Below, one piece after another: positions 11,966 through 24,720 of a DNA stretch of 64,000 nt; the stretch's first letter is position 1; each line of letters starts with the position of its first letter. The stretch covers positions 82,105,156-82,169,155 of the forward strand of contig NC_133532.1 of assembly GCF_048544455.1 (NCBI RefSeq), written 5' to 3'. The notes under the pieces were generated by a model, which was not told the DNA's origin, ran no database searches, and saw only the letters and a list, made by a program, of their open reading frames with translations. A program made the position numbers and the translations under genes. Source of the stretch: Silene latifolia. Its lineage: Eukaryota > Streptophyta > Magnoliopsida > Caryophyllales > Caryophyllaceae.

Positions 11966-12084
11966 TAAATATGTGCGTTGGTCATTTTTGGTGGGTTACC
12001 CACTTACCCCTACTTATCTAAACCATTAGATGAAGTGAATCCAATGGCCAATAATTTAAGCGTGTTATTAAGAATAGCACCGTC

Positions 12085-12330
12085 CACTAGTAGAAAAAAT
12101 ACTTATTGCGTCAATCAATTTACGTCGGTTCTACAAAAACTGACGCAAAAGCACTTAGTTTTGGCGGGAACCCACTTTCGCCCTATAATCCAGCTTTTTG
12201 CGTTGCTTTTTATAAACAACTGGCGTATATAATACGTCGCTTTTATTAAAAACTGATGTATTTGACCAAATACATCAGTTATTTTATATAACTGACTTAT
12301 TTGACATCAAGTTTTTGCATCAGTGTTATA
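12085..12330 (+). repeat. CACTA 5' terminus and subterminal repeats
   Basis: After the CACTA end come repeated short words in both orientations: actgacgc, actgatgta, actggcg and tacatcagt. Subterminal repeats of this kind bind the element's own DNA-binding protein in En/Spm. The preceding bases gtc are a candidate 3-bp target duplication, but the partner is not available. Confidence 0.75.
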
Positions 12331-14572
12331 GTAAAGCGATATAAATGATAATTAAAAAAAAAAACAAGAAAAACCACAAACTCTCGATACTTCGCTATTA
12401 CGTATCATCGATCATTTCCAATTGCTTCAAACCCTCATTCCCAAATTACATCAAAACCTTTAATCTTCCTCACATATCCAACCCCCCCACCACCACCACC
12501 GTGTTGTACAGTCATCGCACCACCACCACCACCACCGTGCTATTGTCGCACCCTAGCACCGGCCACCAACGCGCTCCTGCCGTGCTGTGTTTCTAGCGTT
12601 GCTGCAGTCGGGAATCAATAATTTAATTTCGTGCTTTTGCTGTTGCCGCCGTCGTTCTACCATCGCCACCCTTCTTCGCTGCCCTTTAATACCAACATCG
12701 TGCTGCCCTCTTTCAAGTTTATATCGTTGATTATTGTTCGATCGTCTGTATTAGGGTATGCTTGCTGATGTCCGTATTACATCTTTTTATTTTGCTGTTC
12801 ATTGAGTTTAGCGATTATTGATTATCTTCTTATGTGGTAAAAACTAGGTATTATTATCTACATGCTTAAATAATTTGGAACTGGATCCTTAATTGACATC
12901 ATCAGGCTGTTAGACTGATCATTTGAGTACAGAATCCGTTACGTGGTGCCGTGCATAGTTTTTTTCAGATTTGAATTTCATTTATTTATGTGATTTTTAA
13001 ACTGTGAGACGGTCTCATGCTAGCTTGACATTGTTTGGTTGGTTTGAGTAGTTTCAGTAATTGACATATGCTTCAGAATATGACGAGATAATTGCTATTG
13101 TGAATTTGTGATCAATAATTTGATTGTGTTGTGTTGAGATTAGTAGAATACTTCAGTACTTTGTTAATGTGCCTTGACAAGAAAAATTACTGAAACAAAT
13201 TTCTTACCTTGATTTCATACTTCAGAATTTGAAACGAAAAAATTACTCAAAAGAAATTCTTGTAGTATTTTAGGCGGTCTAAATATTTTCTGCTCCGTAT
13301 TACTGTAGTTCATAAACAATATCTCAAGCACAAAAAAGGCCTCACTCGCAATGTCAAACGAAATTCTTACTTTGATTACATCAATATATACTATTTTTGT
13401 CAGAAAATTAAAACAGAAGTAGGACAAAGATGATGAGATGGGAACAAAGCAAAATATTATATGAAGCTATTAGTGGAAATTGATAGGAAATGGAGAGGAT
13501 AATGACTCGTAAAAATGACCGTCTTGTTAAGTAATGGTTAGGACACTTTTGTTATTCACTTGAGGATGGACAAACCCAAGCGCAATTTTTTTTATTTCTA
13601 TTTTGGTTCATGTTAATTTTTACCCAAAATTAGTAATCGTCTTGTTCAAATAAATCATATGCTTAATGTTAATTTTTATCCTAAATTAATAATCTGGCTG
13701 AGACATAGGGTCGTGTCTATAAAAATTTCAGTTTCGATGTTAATGTTTCTGTTTTAATATCGTCACTTGTTAATTACGATTTTGCGTAAAAATCCGTCTC
13801 AGTTTCCATTTGGCCGAGAAACGCTATTGCTGTCCATTTCTTACAATTTTCAAAATCTAGTGTTTTAATAAAGGTTATGTCACCAATTACTTATTTGTGA
13901 TGAAAAATAAGTATAAGGATTCTTTGGAAATTTTAAATGGGTTATTGCGATGACGGATGAGATATTCGCTTTACGCCATAAAAATATTATTTTTTGGCTT
14001 AAATAATGATTTTATAAAATTTTATTTTGAAAAATACATTTTTAAGTTTAATATTAATATCTGGGCTGTTGTTGTATTTTTCGGAAATTTAATATGTCCT
14101 CGAATTATTTTCATCGGTTTTATCGAAGTTACGACGAAATGGCTGATATTGCACTACTTTGTAACATATGAACTATTTTATTTAAATAATAAAAAAATTA
14201 CTCAAAAAAAAATTTGAAAAACAAAACTGTTGAACAAAAATAAAAAGGGAACCGCCAAAAACAATAGTGAAAGAGGAAAAGAGTGGAATAGTTAATTAAA
14301 AACTACTCAAAAGGTTCCAAGGAGTCTTAGCCCTTGGCCCTGGCACGCACACCACTGTAATTCCATATTTTTATCCGCTGCACTCAACTACAATCAATTC
14401 TCATTGTTTCACGCAAATTATATACATACTTTTTTTCGGTGTTTATTTATAAAAAAAATTCCAAAACCAGGTCCGCCACTCTGTCTAACCATTATTCTAA
14501 TACAAGCCATTATTCTGGTTTTAGTGGTGTGTTATGCTGGGTATGGATCGGAATTAGATGTATGGAAAATGA
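12331..14572. other. CACTA 5' non-coding region
   Basis: It starts with a CCA-rich stretch (12487-12537) that gives a spurious 83-residue ORF, then continues AT-rich up to the transposase. It may hold leader exons or introns, but none can be defined by eye. Confidence 0.4.
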
Positions 14573-14584
14573 GATTTCTATTTT

Positions 14585-16537
14585 CTTCAACGACTTGATG
14601 AATTTATCAGCCATGCTGTTGCACTTAAAAAACAACATGGGGATGAGGAGCATCTCATTTGTCCGTGTAACGTATGTAAGAATCGGGTAAAGGTAAGCTC
14701 TTCAAAGGAAATGCGGAATCATTTGGTAACGAAGGGGTTTAAACTTAATTATCATGTGTGGATAAGGCATGGAGAGAAAGAAAATGACATGCAAGGTATC
14801 TCAAACGCTGTAAATCAAGGGAACAAGTTTGATAATGTGGATGAATTTGAGATGCATGGTTTGGATTTTAATAACATTCCGATTAATGTGGACAATGATA
14901 ACGATGATAGTCATGATAAGGACAACAACGTAGAGGGTGAGAATATTGATAGAATGATGGATGATTTAGAAAAAGATTTCATAGAATGTCCGGAAATTTT
15001 CCAGAGGCTAGTTGATGATTCTAAGAAACCGTTATACCCGGGTTCCAAATTCACCCGTTTATCAGCTGTGTTGAAATTGTATACTTTGAAAGCGGCGAAT
15101 GGATTGAGTGATAAGAGTTTCACTGCTTTAGTGCAACTTTTATCAGAAATGTGGCCAAAAGGTAATGAGCTTCCAGCTAATACTTATCGATGTAAGAAAG
15201 TGTTGTGTCCATTGGCTACGAGTTACAAAAAAATTCATGCCTGCCCAAATGACTGCATTTTGTTCTGGAAAGATTATAGTAACTTAGATGAGTGTCCACG
15301 ATGTAAAGCAGCGAGGTACAAGATCAAAGCAGGAGATAAGAAGAAAGGGAGCCCGATCAAGACCTTATGATATTTGCCAATTATACCAAGGTTTATGCGG
15401 TCTTTCGCAAATTCAAAAGATGCAGAATATATGGTGTGGCATCACGAAGAGAGAAATAAAGATGGTAAACTACGGCATGTGGCCGATGCACCCCAATGGA
15501 GAACAATTGATAGAACCTTTCCTGACTTTGGTGGAGAGCCTAAGAATTTAAGACTAGGGCTTTGTACCGATGGAATTAATCCTTTTGGGACTCTTAGTAC
15601 CCAACATAGCAGCTGGCCAGTAATGCTAATAATTTACAATCTGCCTCTTTGGCTTACAACAAAGAGTAAATACATTTTACTTACACTCCTAATATCGGGT
15701 CCTAAACAACCAGGTAATGACATAGACGTTTATTTGGCGCCACTAATAGAAGACTTGAAATTTTTATGGAATGTTGGTGTGCGGGTGTTTGATGCAGTTA
15801 GCGGCTCACACTTTCAAATGCGTGCTATGCTATATTGTACAATTAATGATTTCCCGGCTTATGGAAACCTTTCTGGTTATAGACTGAAGACTGACAAGGG
15901 GTGCCTCTTATGTGGTGATGACACTGAATCTGAATGGTTTGAGAATTGCGGGAAATATGCATACACGGGTAGTCGTCGATTTCTTCAAGAAAATCATCAA
16001 TATCATAAGAGGAAGACGACATTCTATGGAAAAATTGAGCACCGACCAGCTCCATTATTTTTGAGTGGAAAAGAGTATCACAAACGAGTTATGAACATCA
16101 CCACAGAATTTGGAAAACCGTACAGACCTCCACCGGATGGGGTGTACCACACAAAGAGGTCCATCTTTTTGGACCTACCATATTGGGAGCACTTATCAGT
16201 TAGGCATTGTATTGATGTCATGCACGTAGAGAAGAATGTGTTTGATAGTATCATTGGCACTTTGTTGAATATGCCTAATAAGACAAAGGATGGGGTCAAA
16301 GCTAGATATGACATGGTTGCTAGGGGGCGTTTCGAGGTAAAACCAGTTGAAAAGGGGAAACGTACCTACTTACCCCTGACTTGCACAACTCTATCGAGGA
16401 AGGAGAAGATGGCATTGTGTGAGTCTATAAAGGGTATGAAGGTACCATATGGGTATTCCTCCAACATAAGCCGTCTTGTATCACTAAAATATTTGAAGTT
16501 AGTGGGACTGAAATCTCATGATTGTCATGTTCTGTTG
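14585..16537 (+). pseudogene. CACTA transposase (TNP2/Transposase_21), N-terminal and central part
   Basis: The frame opens with a zinc-finger-like stretch ICPCNVCKNR (about 14660-14690) and HLVTKGF...YHVWIRHGE, typical of plant CACTA transposase N-termini. The Transposase_21 domain follows, with YPGSKFTRLSAVLKLYTLK, CPNDCILFWKDY, ECPRC and DGINPFG, then WNVGVRVFDA, YTGSRRFL and DVMHVEKNV. An in-frame TGA at 15368-15370 interrupts it; reading continues in the same frame, so this is a nonsense change, consistent with CGA to TGA. The frame also closes at a TGA at 14570-14572, so the true start may need a frameshift or upstream exon. It stops at the Athila insertion at 16538, within the GLKSHDCHVLL motif. 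The protein would cut and rejoin element ends; this copy is dead. Confidence 0.85.
16533..16537 (+). other. Target-site duplication of Athila C, left
   Basis: tgttg here is repeated at 59719-59723. With the element removed the transposase frame runs through without a break. Confidence 0.85.
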
Positions 16538-18138
16538 TGGTCGATGTAGTCGTTATTTCAACCAAAACAATATTTATATCTTTACAAACTACTCTTAGTA
16601 GAGTGATAAGCAAAGGTCAGATCCCAAGGGACGGGTATCGATTTAAGATTTCAATTGCAAGTAGCTGTGTCTTAGGGTGTCACAAATTTGGGTTGAGATG
16701 AGATGTAATCTAAACTAATCAATAAGATGAATGAAAACAAAGTAAAGCAATAAAAGGGATCTGTAAACAATTGATTAAGGGCACTAGGGTGTCATGAGTT
16801 CATAAGGGAATCATGGAAATATATCATACAAACATGTTCTCAAATAGATGCAAGCAACTTATTGTTATGATGGAATCGAGTTAGTGCATATCTTACAATT
16901 CCTAGGAAGATTTAGGTCCCGGAGCCGAGTCGATCAAGACTTTACAACACCTACAAGTCGACTTAGTCTCTTCCTATTCAACTCTATGCATGGTCTAACA
17001 AGGCTTGAGTTGGCTTATATCTTACAAGCCTCATTGAAAAGATAAGAGATGGGTAAAAAATGCAAGGTTTCATAGTCTAGCATTTCATCAAACATAATAT
17101 GTGCATAGGTTGAAATCAGAACAAGCAAGCAACTAATTATGGAAGCATATTAAATTAAGCATAGATCTAATCCCATGATTGATTCCCCTGATTCCCCATT
17201 AACTCTAACTAAGATACTACTCACTCATGATCAAGTTTAACATGCTAATAAGGATGTCAATCATATTAACAAAGCAAAACATGATGAATAAGTAATGTAA
17301 ATAACAATAATTAAGCAAAGGTAAAAAGGGATTATACCAACTTGAGATGATCCAAATATAAAGTAAAGAATAATAGAAGGAAACTTGATGATTGATGGGG
17401 AGTTGTCAATCCTCCAATAAACCCCAAATAATCTTCTAATTACCCAACTAAAACTAAGAAGAATTGAGAGATTAAGGAAAGATTAAGATGTGATTAATAT
17501 TGAAATATGTATTACAACTTGGATTAAGACTAAATTAAGAGATTAGAATGAGATTAGGACTTGATTCTAAGGTTGATGATAATCTAGGTAGTACAATGGG
17601 GTATTTATACTAAAATTAAGTACAAGGATTAGGGTTACTAAGGGCTTAAATGACGATTAAGACCCTAAGAGAAGCTTGATGATTTGCAAATCCAGAGGGA
17701 CATGCGCGGCCTGAGTAGTAACTCCCCAGGGACACGCGCATCCTGGGCTTGAATTATGCTCGGGTCTGTAAGGGGATCCGCGCGGATCGAGCCTTGGGAT
17801 GCCCGGATCCTGGGATAAGGTTCCTCCTCTTATTCTTGGCTACCTAACAATCCATGGGGACTGTCTTAGGGATGCAAGGATCTTCATCATTGCCCATTTC
17901 ACTTGATTTATTTGCTTAGGCCTTTAGTGTTGGTCTCTTCTTCAATGCTTGGTCATTAGATGCGATCCATTTAACTCCATAAATGCAAGGCTAGCAATCC
18001 TCTCATACCAAGGACACAAAACCTCAAAGAATATGCAAAATAGGGAACTAAAGATAAGAATTGACCCTAATAGTTGCTAGAAAGCATGGGAACGAGGTTA
18101 ATTCGGGGACTAAATGTGCTCAAATATGAGTCACATCA
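16538..18138 (-). repeat. 3' LTR of Athila C
   Basis: Homologous end to end to 58075-59718. On the plus strand it runs from tggtcgatgtagtcg to gagtcacatca. The GC-rich stretch at 17697-17815 has fewer ggacgcccggatcc-type units than the other LTR. The 65-residue ORF here is repeated in the other LTR and is not a gene. Confidence 0.9.
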
Positions 18139-20166
18139 AACATCTCCAAACCGAACCTTTGCTCGTCCCGAGTAAAGAGGTGACTAAAACTATGACCTTT
18201 ATTTAAACTAACCTACTAATATAGCCGATATGAGATAATTAGCGGGTCTTACTCCGCCACTTCAACTCACAACAAGGCATCCATGAGATAAGATGTCTTC
18301 TTGCAAGGCAAGGTGGAGCTTGCCAAAATGGCGACACATCCATGCATTAAGCACACAAAACAAGTAATGGATGCATCTACAAAAAGGAATAGCCACTTTC
18401 CTCATCTAAGTGGTGGAAATTATCCAAAAGAGAAGCAATCTAAGGGTACACACTCTATTATAGATATGGTTTCTTCAAGTTACTAAGCCTAGGAGGATAC
18501 CAACAAATCACCTCCAAGTTGTGTCAAGCTAGGGTACCTTTGTCCTCAATCGCTAAATGCTTTTGTCAAGAGTAGGCTCCCTATGGTGTTAGAAACACTG
18601 TAGGATCGCGAAATTCCCCTTCTTGCCTAGACAAGAAGAAGGGTCGTGCCCTCTCCACCATGCACAAAAGTGGAATCAATGGATAAAAGGTTTCAATATG
18701 ATTTTGAGTTTCATAATGGGAGTTTACTTTTGATTTGTTATTCCCCCCAATTTCTTGTGGCATTTGACATTTTGAGAACAATTTCTTGCCATTTCTTTGA
18801 TATTTGGCATTTTGATACTTGGCAAACTTTTCAATTTTTGCATTGTTTGAACATTTTTCAAAGTCACCCTAATTTGTAATGAGGGTGCTTTTATTGAAGC
18901 ATAGGAGTTCTCATTTTTGTACTCCTCTTTGATGCAATTTTTTTGCAAACTTTTTGATTTTCACTTTGATGCATGAACTCAAATTGAGATTTTTGTGCCC
19001 ATTCATTTTTTGTGTGAAAGATATGATAGAAGTGGGAGATGGTTGCATGGTTTCAAGGGTCACCTTGGAATAAACGGTAGCCAAGGAGTCATCACACCAC
19101 AAGGTACTCTTGACTAGGCCTTAGTCCATGGGTTAAAGGATACTAGCATGACACATCCTAGGGTGTTTTGAAGATATTCTAATGAGCAAAGGTTCAAGAA
19201 TAAAAAATATCTACAAGGGCCTTATATACACTTATCAAGCTTCCCAAATAAATGTTTTCACAAAATTTTCCTAGAATACAACTACATGCCATGATGCAAT
19301 TAGCATATATACAACCTAATGCAAATGCTTCTATCAACTATTATGCCATGTAAACTAAATGCAAGCTCTTAACAACACATTGGTTTGTACCGCATCAACC
19401 AAAATAAAGCCACATTGTCATTAACATATAAAAGGAGGAAGGAGATTTGGAAAGATCATACCATGCGGTCTTCTATTTTCTTCATGCCTCGAATGTGGCG
19501 TAGTCGGTTTAATGTGATAAGAGTGACAAACAAATACAAATATATACAATATGTACAATTCTACACTACAAAGGAATGAACATGTTTTTGGATTTTTTAG
19601 AATCTTTCAATTTTTATCATTTTTCGATTTTTTGAATGCTAAGTTAGAATTTCCCATCACCACACTAGTATGGGCATTGTTCTCAATGGCCAATACGATA
19701 GGAAATTATGCAATGCAAGCTATATGAGAATGCATGATTTCTAAACTAGTATGCAAACTATATGAAATATATAACAAGTGATGCAATCTAATCTATCCTA
19801 TATGATGCATACTTTCGATTAGTTGGAGAGCCAATTTGAATTGACTCGCATTCCTTGTGAGTGAACTTCCCCAAACCAAATAAAACACTATTGATAGTGC
19901 AAAAAGAGGGGGAATTTATGCACAAGGTAAGAATGCAATGCATGAATTCTTAATGGGACTAAGGTGGGAGTCCTTTTAATGGTGCTAGGACTCCAAACTC
20001 AAAATTACCAAGAGCCCAAAATGACTCTACAAATGATCAAGATAAAGATTAAAAACATGATATAAAAACAAAGCTAAAGGAGGGGTAGGAGACTCACAAT
20101 GGAATAGGTTGATGCTAAACAATCAACCCCGCACTTGTGGTATCCTCCATTAAGCTTTGTCAACCT
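18139..20166 (-). other. 3' untranslated region of Athila C
   Basis: About 2 kb between the Athila ORF and the 3' LTR. On the minus strand it ends in purine-rich ggtttggagatgtt directly before the LTR, a candidate polypurine tract. No ORF of note. Confidence 0.6.
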
Positions 20167-21442
20167 TCAATTGTCGCTCATCGCGACATCATCATCAATG
20201 GCCTCATTACCGGCATCATCATCATCGAAATTGTTATCATCATCATCAATTTCATCATTCTCCACCTCCATCGGACCGGAGGATTCATCAACTTCATCAT
20301 CATCGGAATTCGGACTTTGCTCATCTTCATGGCATGAACCACTACCTTCCTTATCTTCTTCAACAACAATCTCTCCTCCATTAACCACCTGGCTATCCTT
20401 GTCGGCATCTTGAGAAGTACTAAGGAAAAACACTTTCCTATCCACCCAACTAGGCAAAGAACACGAAGAATCAAGAAGTCCTTGCTTAGCAAGATGTAGT
20501 AGTGGTGGATATTGGGCACGATAAGCATTTACCCGGTCATCATAAGATTCTCTATGCAAGTGTTGCATAAATTGGGTCAAGTAATCATTGCCTACCACAA
20601 CATTAGAACCACTTGGTTTAAATTCTTGGTAGGCAAAAGGATAGGGTGGAGTCACAATGGTGGAGGAAGAGGGCTTTGCAATCCAATCCCTTTGTTGCTT
20701 GATTATCAATTCGGCTTCTTTGGAGACGGAAATGAGGTAGTTTGTTCGATGGGCAGAGATACGACAAATCTTGGTTGGCAAGATAATGGACTTGGCTTCC
20801 TTGATGATCCATTCAAATTTATGATCAAGATTGTTATTTGTGACCCAATGGAACTTGTTGATCAAAGTACTCAAGTCAAGAAGATTGCTTCCCTTAACCG
20901 GTTTGTAGGTCTTATCCTTGTTGAACTCCGGGTTAAAGTGTTTAGCTAACCTTGTCACTAAGCCCCCATTTACAATAAAGGCCGCTCCCACTTTCCCATT
21001 ATCAATCTCTAGCCACCGCGCAATCAATAATTGAAGGATGTTGTACTTTTAGGTGGACTTTCCGTTTAACATTCAAGAAGGACTCGAGGTAGACAAAGTC
21101 GAGTTCGGTTAAGTGGTTGGCTCCTTTCCTTGAAATTAAAGTATTAGCCACAAACTTGTGCCAAGTTCTTATGCCCGGATGGTGAACATACAAAGCATGG
21201 CTCTCCCGGAAGGAATCGAATTTACGACCGGTTATGGTTTTTCATAGGGGTGCGGCATCATACTTCAAAGGCTTCTTTTCAAAATGATCATATTTCGTAA
21301 GACCAAACACTTTACCAAATTCACCCTTAAGCATTCTTCTACTCTCGTTCTCAAGTCGGAACTCAACATAACTTCGAGTCTCTACCTTGTACTACCTCAT
21401 GGAGCTTATGAACTCCATGGTCAATGAGGGGTAAGTCAATTC
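20167..21442 (-). pseudogene. Athila ORF, C-terminal part
   Basis: This continues the ORF begun at 43647-43286, from which it is separated by copia B. Family-like features include VHHPGIRTWHKFVANTLISRKG near 21140-21190, resembling the RNP-IR-AH-FLANTLLARG block of the Athila ORF-1 family, then ISAHRTNYLISVSKEAEL. The C-terminus is strongly acidic (DDDDNNFDDDD). An in-frame TAG lies about 45 bases into this part, another stop near 21245, and a frameshift near 21030, so it is inactive. In C it sits after protease, where autonomous Athila elements carry an envelope-like or unknown ORF. Its biochemical role is not known. Confidence 0.7.
21438..21442 (+). other. Target-site duplication of copia B, left
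   Basis: aattc here is repeated at 43286-43290 beyond B's far end, inside the Athila ORF. Confidence 0.85.
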
Positions 21443-22724
21443 TGTTGGAGTATGTGTCCTTAACAATAGTGCGATCACATGTTTAAATCTCAAATTAAGA
21501 ATATGTAAGGGATGATTCATTTATATAGTCAACTGATCAACATTAATTAGTAATGATTGGCTAACTAGAGTTTGACATTACTGTAGTTTGACGGTGGTGA
21601 TCAGTTGATCCCTTAAGGTCACACCTATAGGACAATTCCCTTAATAGATAAGTTGATTAATTGTATACCGATACAAGTTGATCAATTCCTTAAATTGAAC
21701 AATTCATTTTGTAAGTGAGAATAATTATATCTTATTGTAATTTAATTAAATAAGATTTATTTTAGTAATTAAAAGATTTTATTACTAAAATTCGTTATTG
21801 TTTGTGAAACAATTAAATTAAGAATGATCGATTAATTATAATTGCAAAATATTGTGAATTATAATTATATGACCCATTTTATCTATGTGATCAAGAATTA
21901 CTAGACAATTTGTTATATGTAATTTAATTAATGTATATAATGATATTTATTTGATAAATATGCATTAAATTAATTAATAACATATTACATGCTACATGTG
22001 ACATATTGTGTGACAAATGACAAATTGATAAAATAAAATAGAAGTCCATTTTATCTATAATGACCGAAAAAATGGAGGGATTATAGGTTAGTGAGTGTTT
22101 TATTTAATTGATTAATAAAAACACAATCATAACCTATTTGAGGTAGCCTTGCATCTATAAATCTTGTGAAGAACAAAAGCAAAAGTGAGAAGGTCATGCA
22201 TTGGCCTTCCACCACGACCAAACCGGCACCCCCTTCCTAAATAGAGAATTGGTTCTCTATATTTTTCTTTCACATAATTTTCTATCATTCTAATTATTCT
22301 CTCCCACTTCTCTCTAAAACTAGTTTTAGATGATATTAAATTACGCATCCATATTCTAATATTATAACATAATATTACTAGTGTAGTAATATAAATATTA
22401 TTAGAATCTTTTAAGGGCTACTAATATATAAATCTAGTTAATTCATATATTAGTTTTAAGGGTAATAGTCTTGGGTGCAATTGTTAAGGAGCATATCTAC
22501 ACTTGAGGTTGGAGGATCATCCTATATTACTAGCTCAAGAACAAGTGAAGGTAGGAGACCTTACTTGTGCCCCAAAAATTCGAACCATAAACAATGTAAG
22601 AAATGTGATTTTCTCCTTATTTTTGTTCATTTTGTTATGCATGCAACTAGATCCACTAGTATATAAATTATGGGTAATTTATAAAATTATTAGATGAGTC
22701 TAATAGGGGTATATGAACCTAAAA
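21443..22724 (+). repeat. 5' LTR of copia B
   Basis: Starts TGTTGGAGTATGTGTCC and ends ...gaacctaaaa, where the other LTR copy keeps the canonical ...gaacctaaca. The 73-residue minus-strand ORF at 22127-22348 recurs in the 3' LTR (29430-29651) and is only LTR sequence. Confidence 0.9.
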
Positions 22725-22726
22725 AT

Positions 22727-22739
22727 TGGCATCAAGAGC
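22727..22739 (+). other. Primer binding site of copia B
   Basis: TGGCATCAAGAGC just after the LTR is a slightly mutated form of the TGGTATCAGAGC site complementary to initiator tRNA-Met that copia D still has intact. Confidence 0.7.
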
Positions 22740-24720
22740 TTTGGTGTTGCATGCATAATCGGTTTGATTTTTCCGAGTTAAATGTAACTTAATTAAAACT
22801 AATAATTTGTGATTTATTAGATAAAGCCATGAAATCATAATGCATGTTGTATATTCTGGTCCTAAAATGTATTTAGGTCATTTTGATGATTTATGGTCTT
22901 TTATTGTTCATTTCAATGATTTTTAGTTATTTTATTACATTTTAATGACTAAAATGGTATTTAAAATGTTAAAAATAGTTAAACATAGTCTCTGACCTTG
23001 AAATTTTTATATGACCTCACATGCATATTTTACTTATTGTATGTAAAATGTCGTATAAATTTGATTTATTTTGCATGATTTATGATTTTTATGAGATAAA
23101 AATGAATTAAATGGAGATAAAATGGTTAAAAATAGTTAAGCTTCGAAACAGGCCATGAATTTTTAATATATTGTCACATGCATATTTTACTCACTTTGTA
23201 TAAAATTTAAGATGAGCTTGATTCATTTTGCATGATTTATGAATTTTTAGAGTAAAAATAACATAAATCGTGACTATTTTAGCATAAATAGCTAAAACAA
23301 AATGGCATGAGAAAATTATTTTAGGTTGCATTTATATCCCACTTATCAGATCTAAAGTTGTAAAATTGATTAGATTAATCTTTGTATGCTTTAGATATTT
23401 TATTTGATAAAACCGATAAATCGCAACTACATTTTTCTCGAAATAAATTCGAAAATTTTAACCATGATTTTTGATATTATGAGTGTCATGGATATATTCC
23501 AGAATGTTCAAAAATTTAAAAATTCAAATTTTGAAATTATTGTAATTAAATTTGGATTTATTTCATAAATGTTATGATTTTAGGGTCAAAATGAGCATAA
23601 AATTATATCAAGTTGAATTATTGTCAAAAATTGAGTAATGACTAATTTTTGAGACCTAAGAGTGTTATGATAATTAACTTGGACTAAAATTAGATTTTAG
23701 TATTAATTTACGATTTTAATAAGTTAAAAGTCGTGAATTTCCATAAAACCGGGTTATATGATCGATATAAGTTAAATAGGGCGATTTGGCACATAATTTG
23801 GCATGATAGACACATATTATAATGCTGCATATTTCATTGGTGAATATCGTATTTTATTTATGTAATTTTGAATTATGTAATTTATCTTAGTATGGCCTTA
23901 GTTTTTAATCGATATTACCCGTAATGTAAGGGGATATTGATTCGGTTGTAAGTTAATGTGATCTCGTATCACTTTTATTTTTACTAGTTTTTCATATTAC
24001 AAATGTATAATAGAAATAGCTTTGTATTTTATTATTATTTGTAATTCCGGAGTTTCTTCAAGACGGTGCCATGCGGAACGGCGTTCCGATCAAGACGGTG
24101 TTACCTTGGGAAGCGTGCCACTTGAAGTTCAAGGGACCAATGGAGTTGGTTTCCGAATTTGTAATATATTATTTGATTTTCTATTTTAGGAAGGCCATAC
24201 TAGGAAGTTTATTTATTGCTTTTGCATTTTTCATTATATGTTGCATGCATTGCCAAATCGCCATAACATCACATGCATATCATATCGAGTCTTCGACCAT
24301 GCCAATTATAATTATCGATAATTCGACTTTTAGTTCACTTAAATTTGATAGATAATAAATTAACAAGACCTTCATTTTAAAAGATTGAGACTTAGCCTTA
24401 CCTAATAGTAGGAGCCCATGAATCTCAATTTCATAAGGGGTACAATACGATTTTTCGGGGTGCTTCTATTGACGTTGGGTAAGTGGGGTAATAAGTAGTT
24501 ATTACACTTCTAAAGTTTGGTTGATCTCAACGAAGGTATTTTACGACCGTAGCCGCAATAGGTTCGGGCTAAAGATGAACTTAACGTAAATTCATCGACC
24601 GAGAGTTCTAATTGTAGAATCGGTTAAAACGGTTAACCCACCAAGATTATATTAGCAAGAGGTGTAGAGGGCCCGTAGGCTCACATCCAAGATTTAATAT
24701 GAATTTAGGGTCTTGGAATC
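22740..24720 (+). other. Leader region of copia B
   Basis: AT-rich untranslated leader of nearly 2 kb, homologous in reverse to the leader of copia D (52745-54670) and overlapping in type with the first 360 bases of the window. No ORF is supported. Confidence 0.6.

Noticed and set aside
12345-12596. 83-residue Thr-rich ORF after the CACTA terminus as a gene
   Set aside because: Low-complexity CCA repeats, no motif, and position fits an untranslated leader.
14439-14690. Separate short gene before the transposase
   Set aside because: Probably an alternative frame of the transposase N-terminus; the CPC-VC motif is in the other frame.
16848-17045. 65-residue ORF that recurs at 58385-58582
   Set aside because: The repetition is because both lie in the LTRs of Athila C; there is no domain and it is not in gag-pol.
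20135-20413. Plus-strand Ser/His/Ile-rich ORFs
   Set aside because: Antisense shadow of the Asp/Glu-rich tail of the Athila ORF.
22127-22348. 73-residue ORF conserved with 29430-29651
   Set aside because: Both are in the LTRs of copia B, so conservation reflects LTR identity and not selection.
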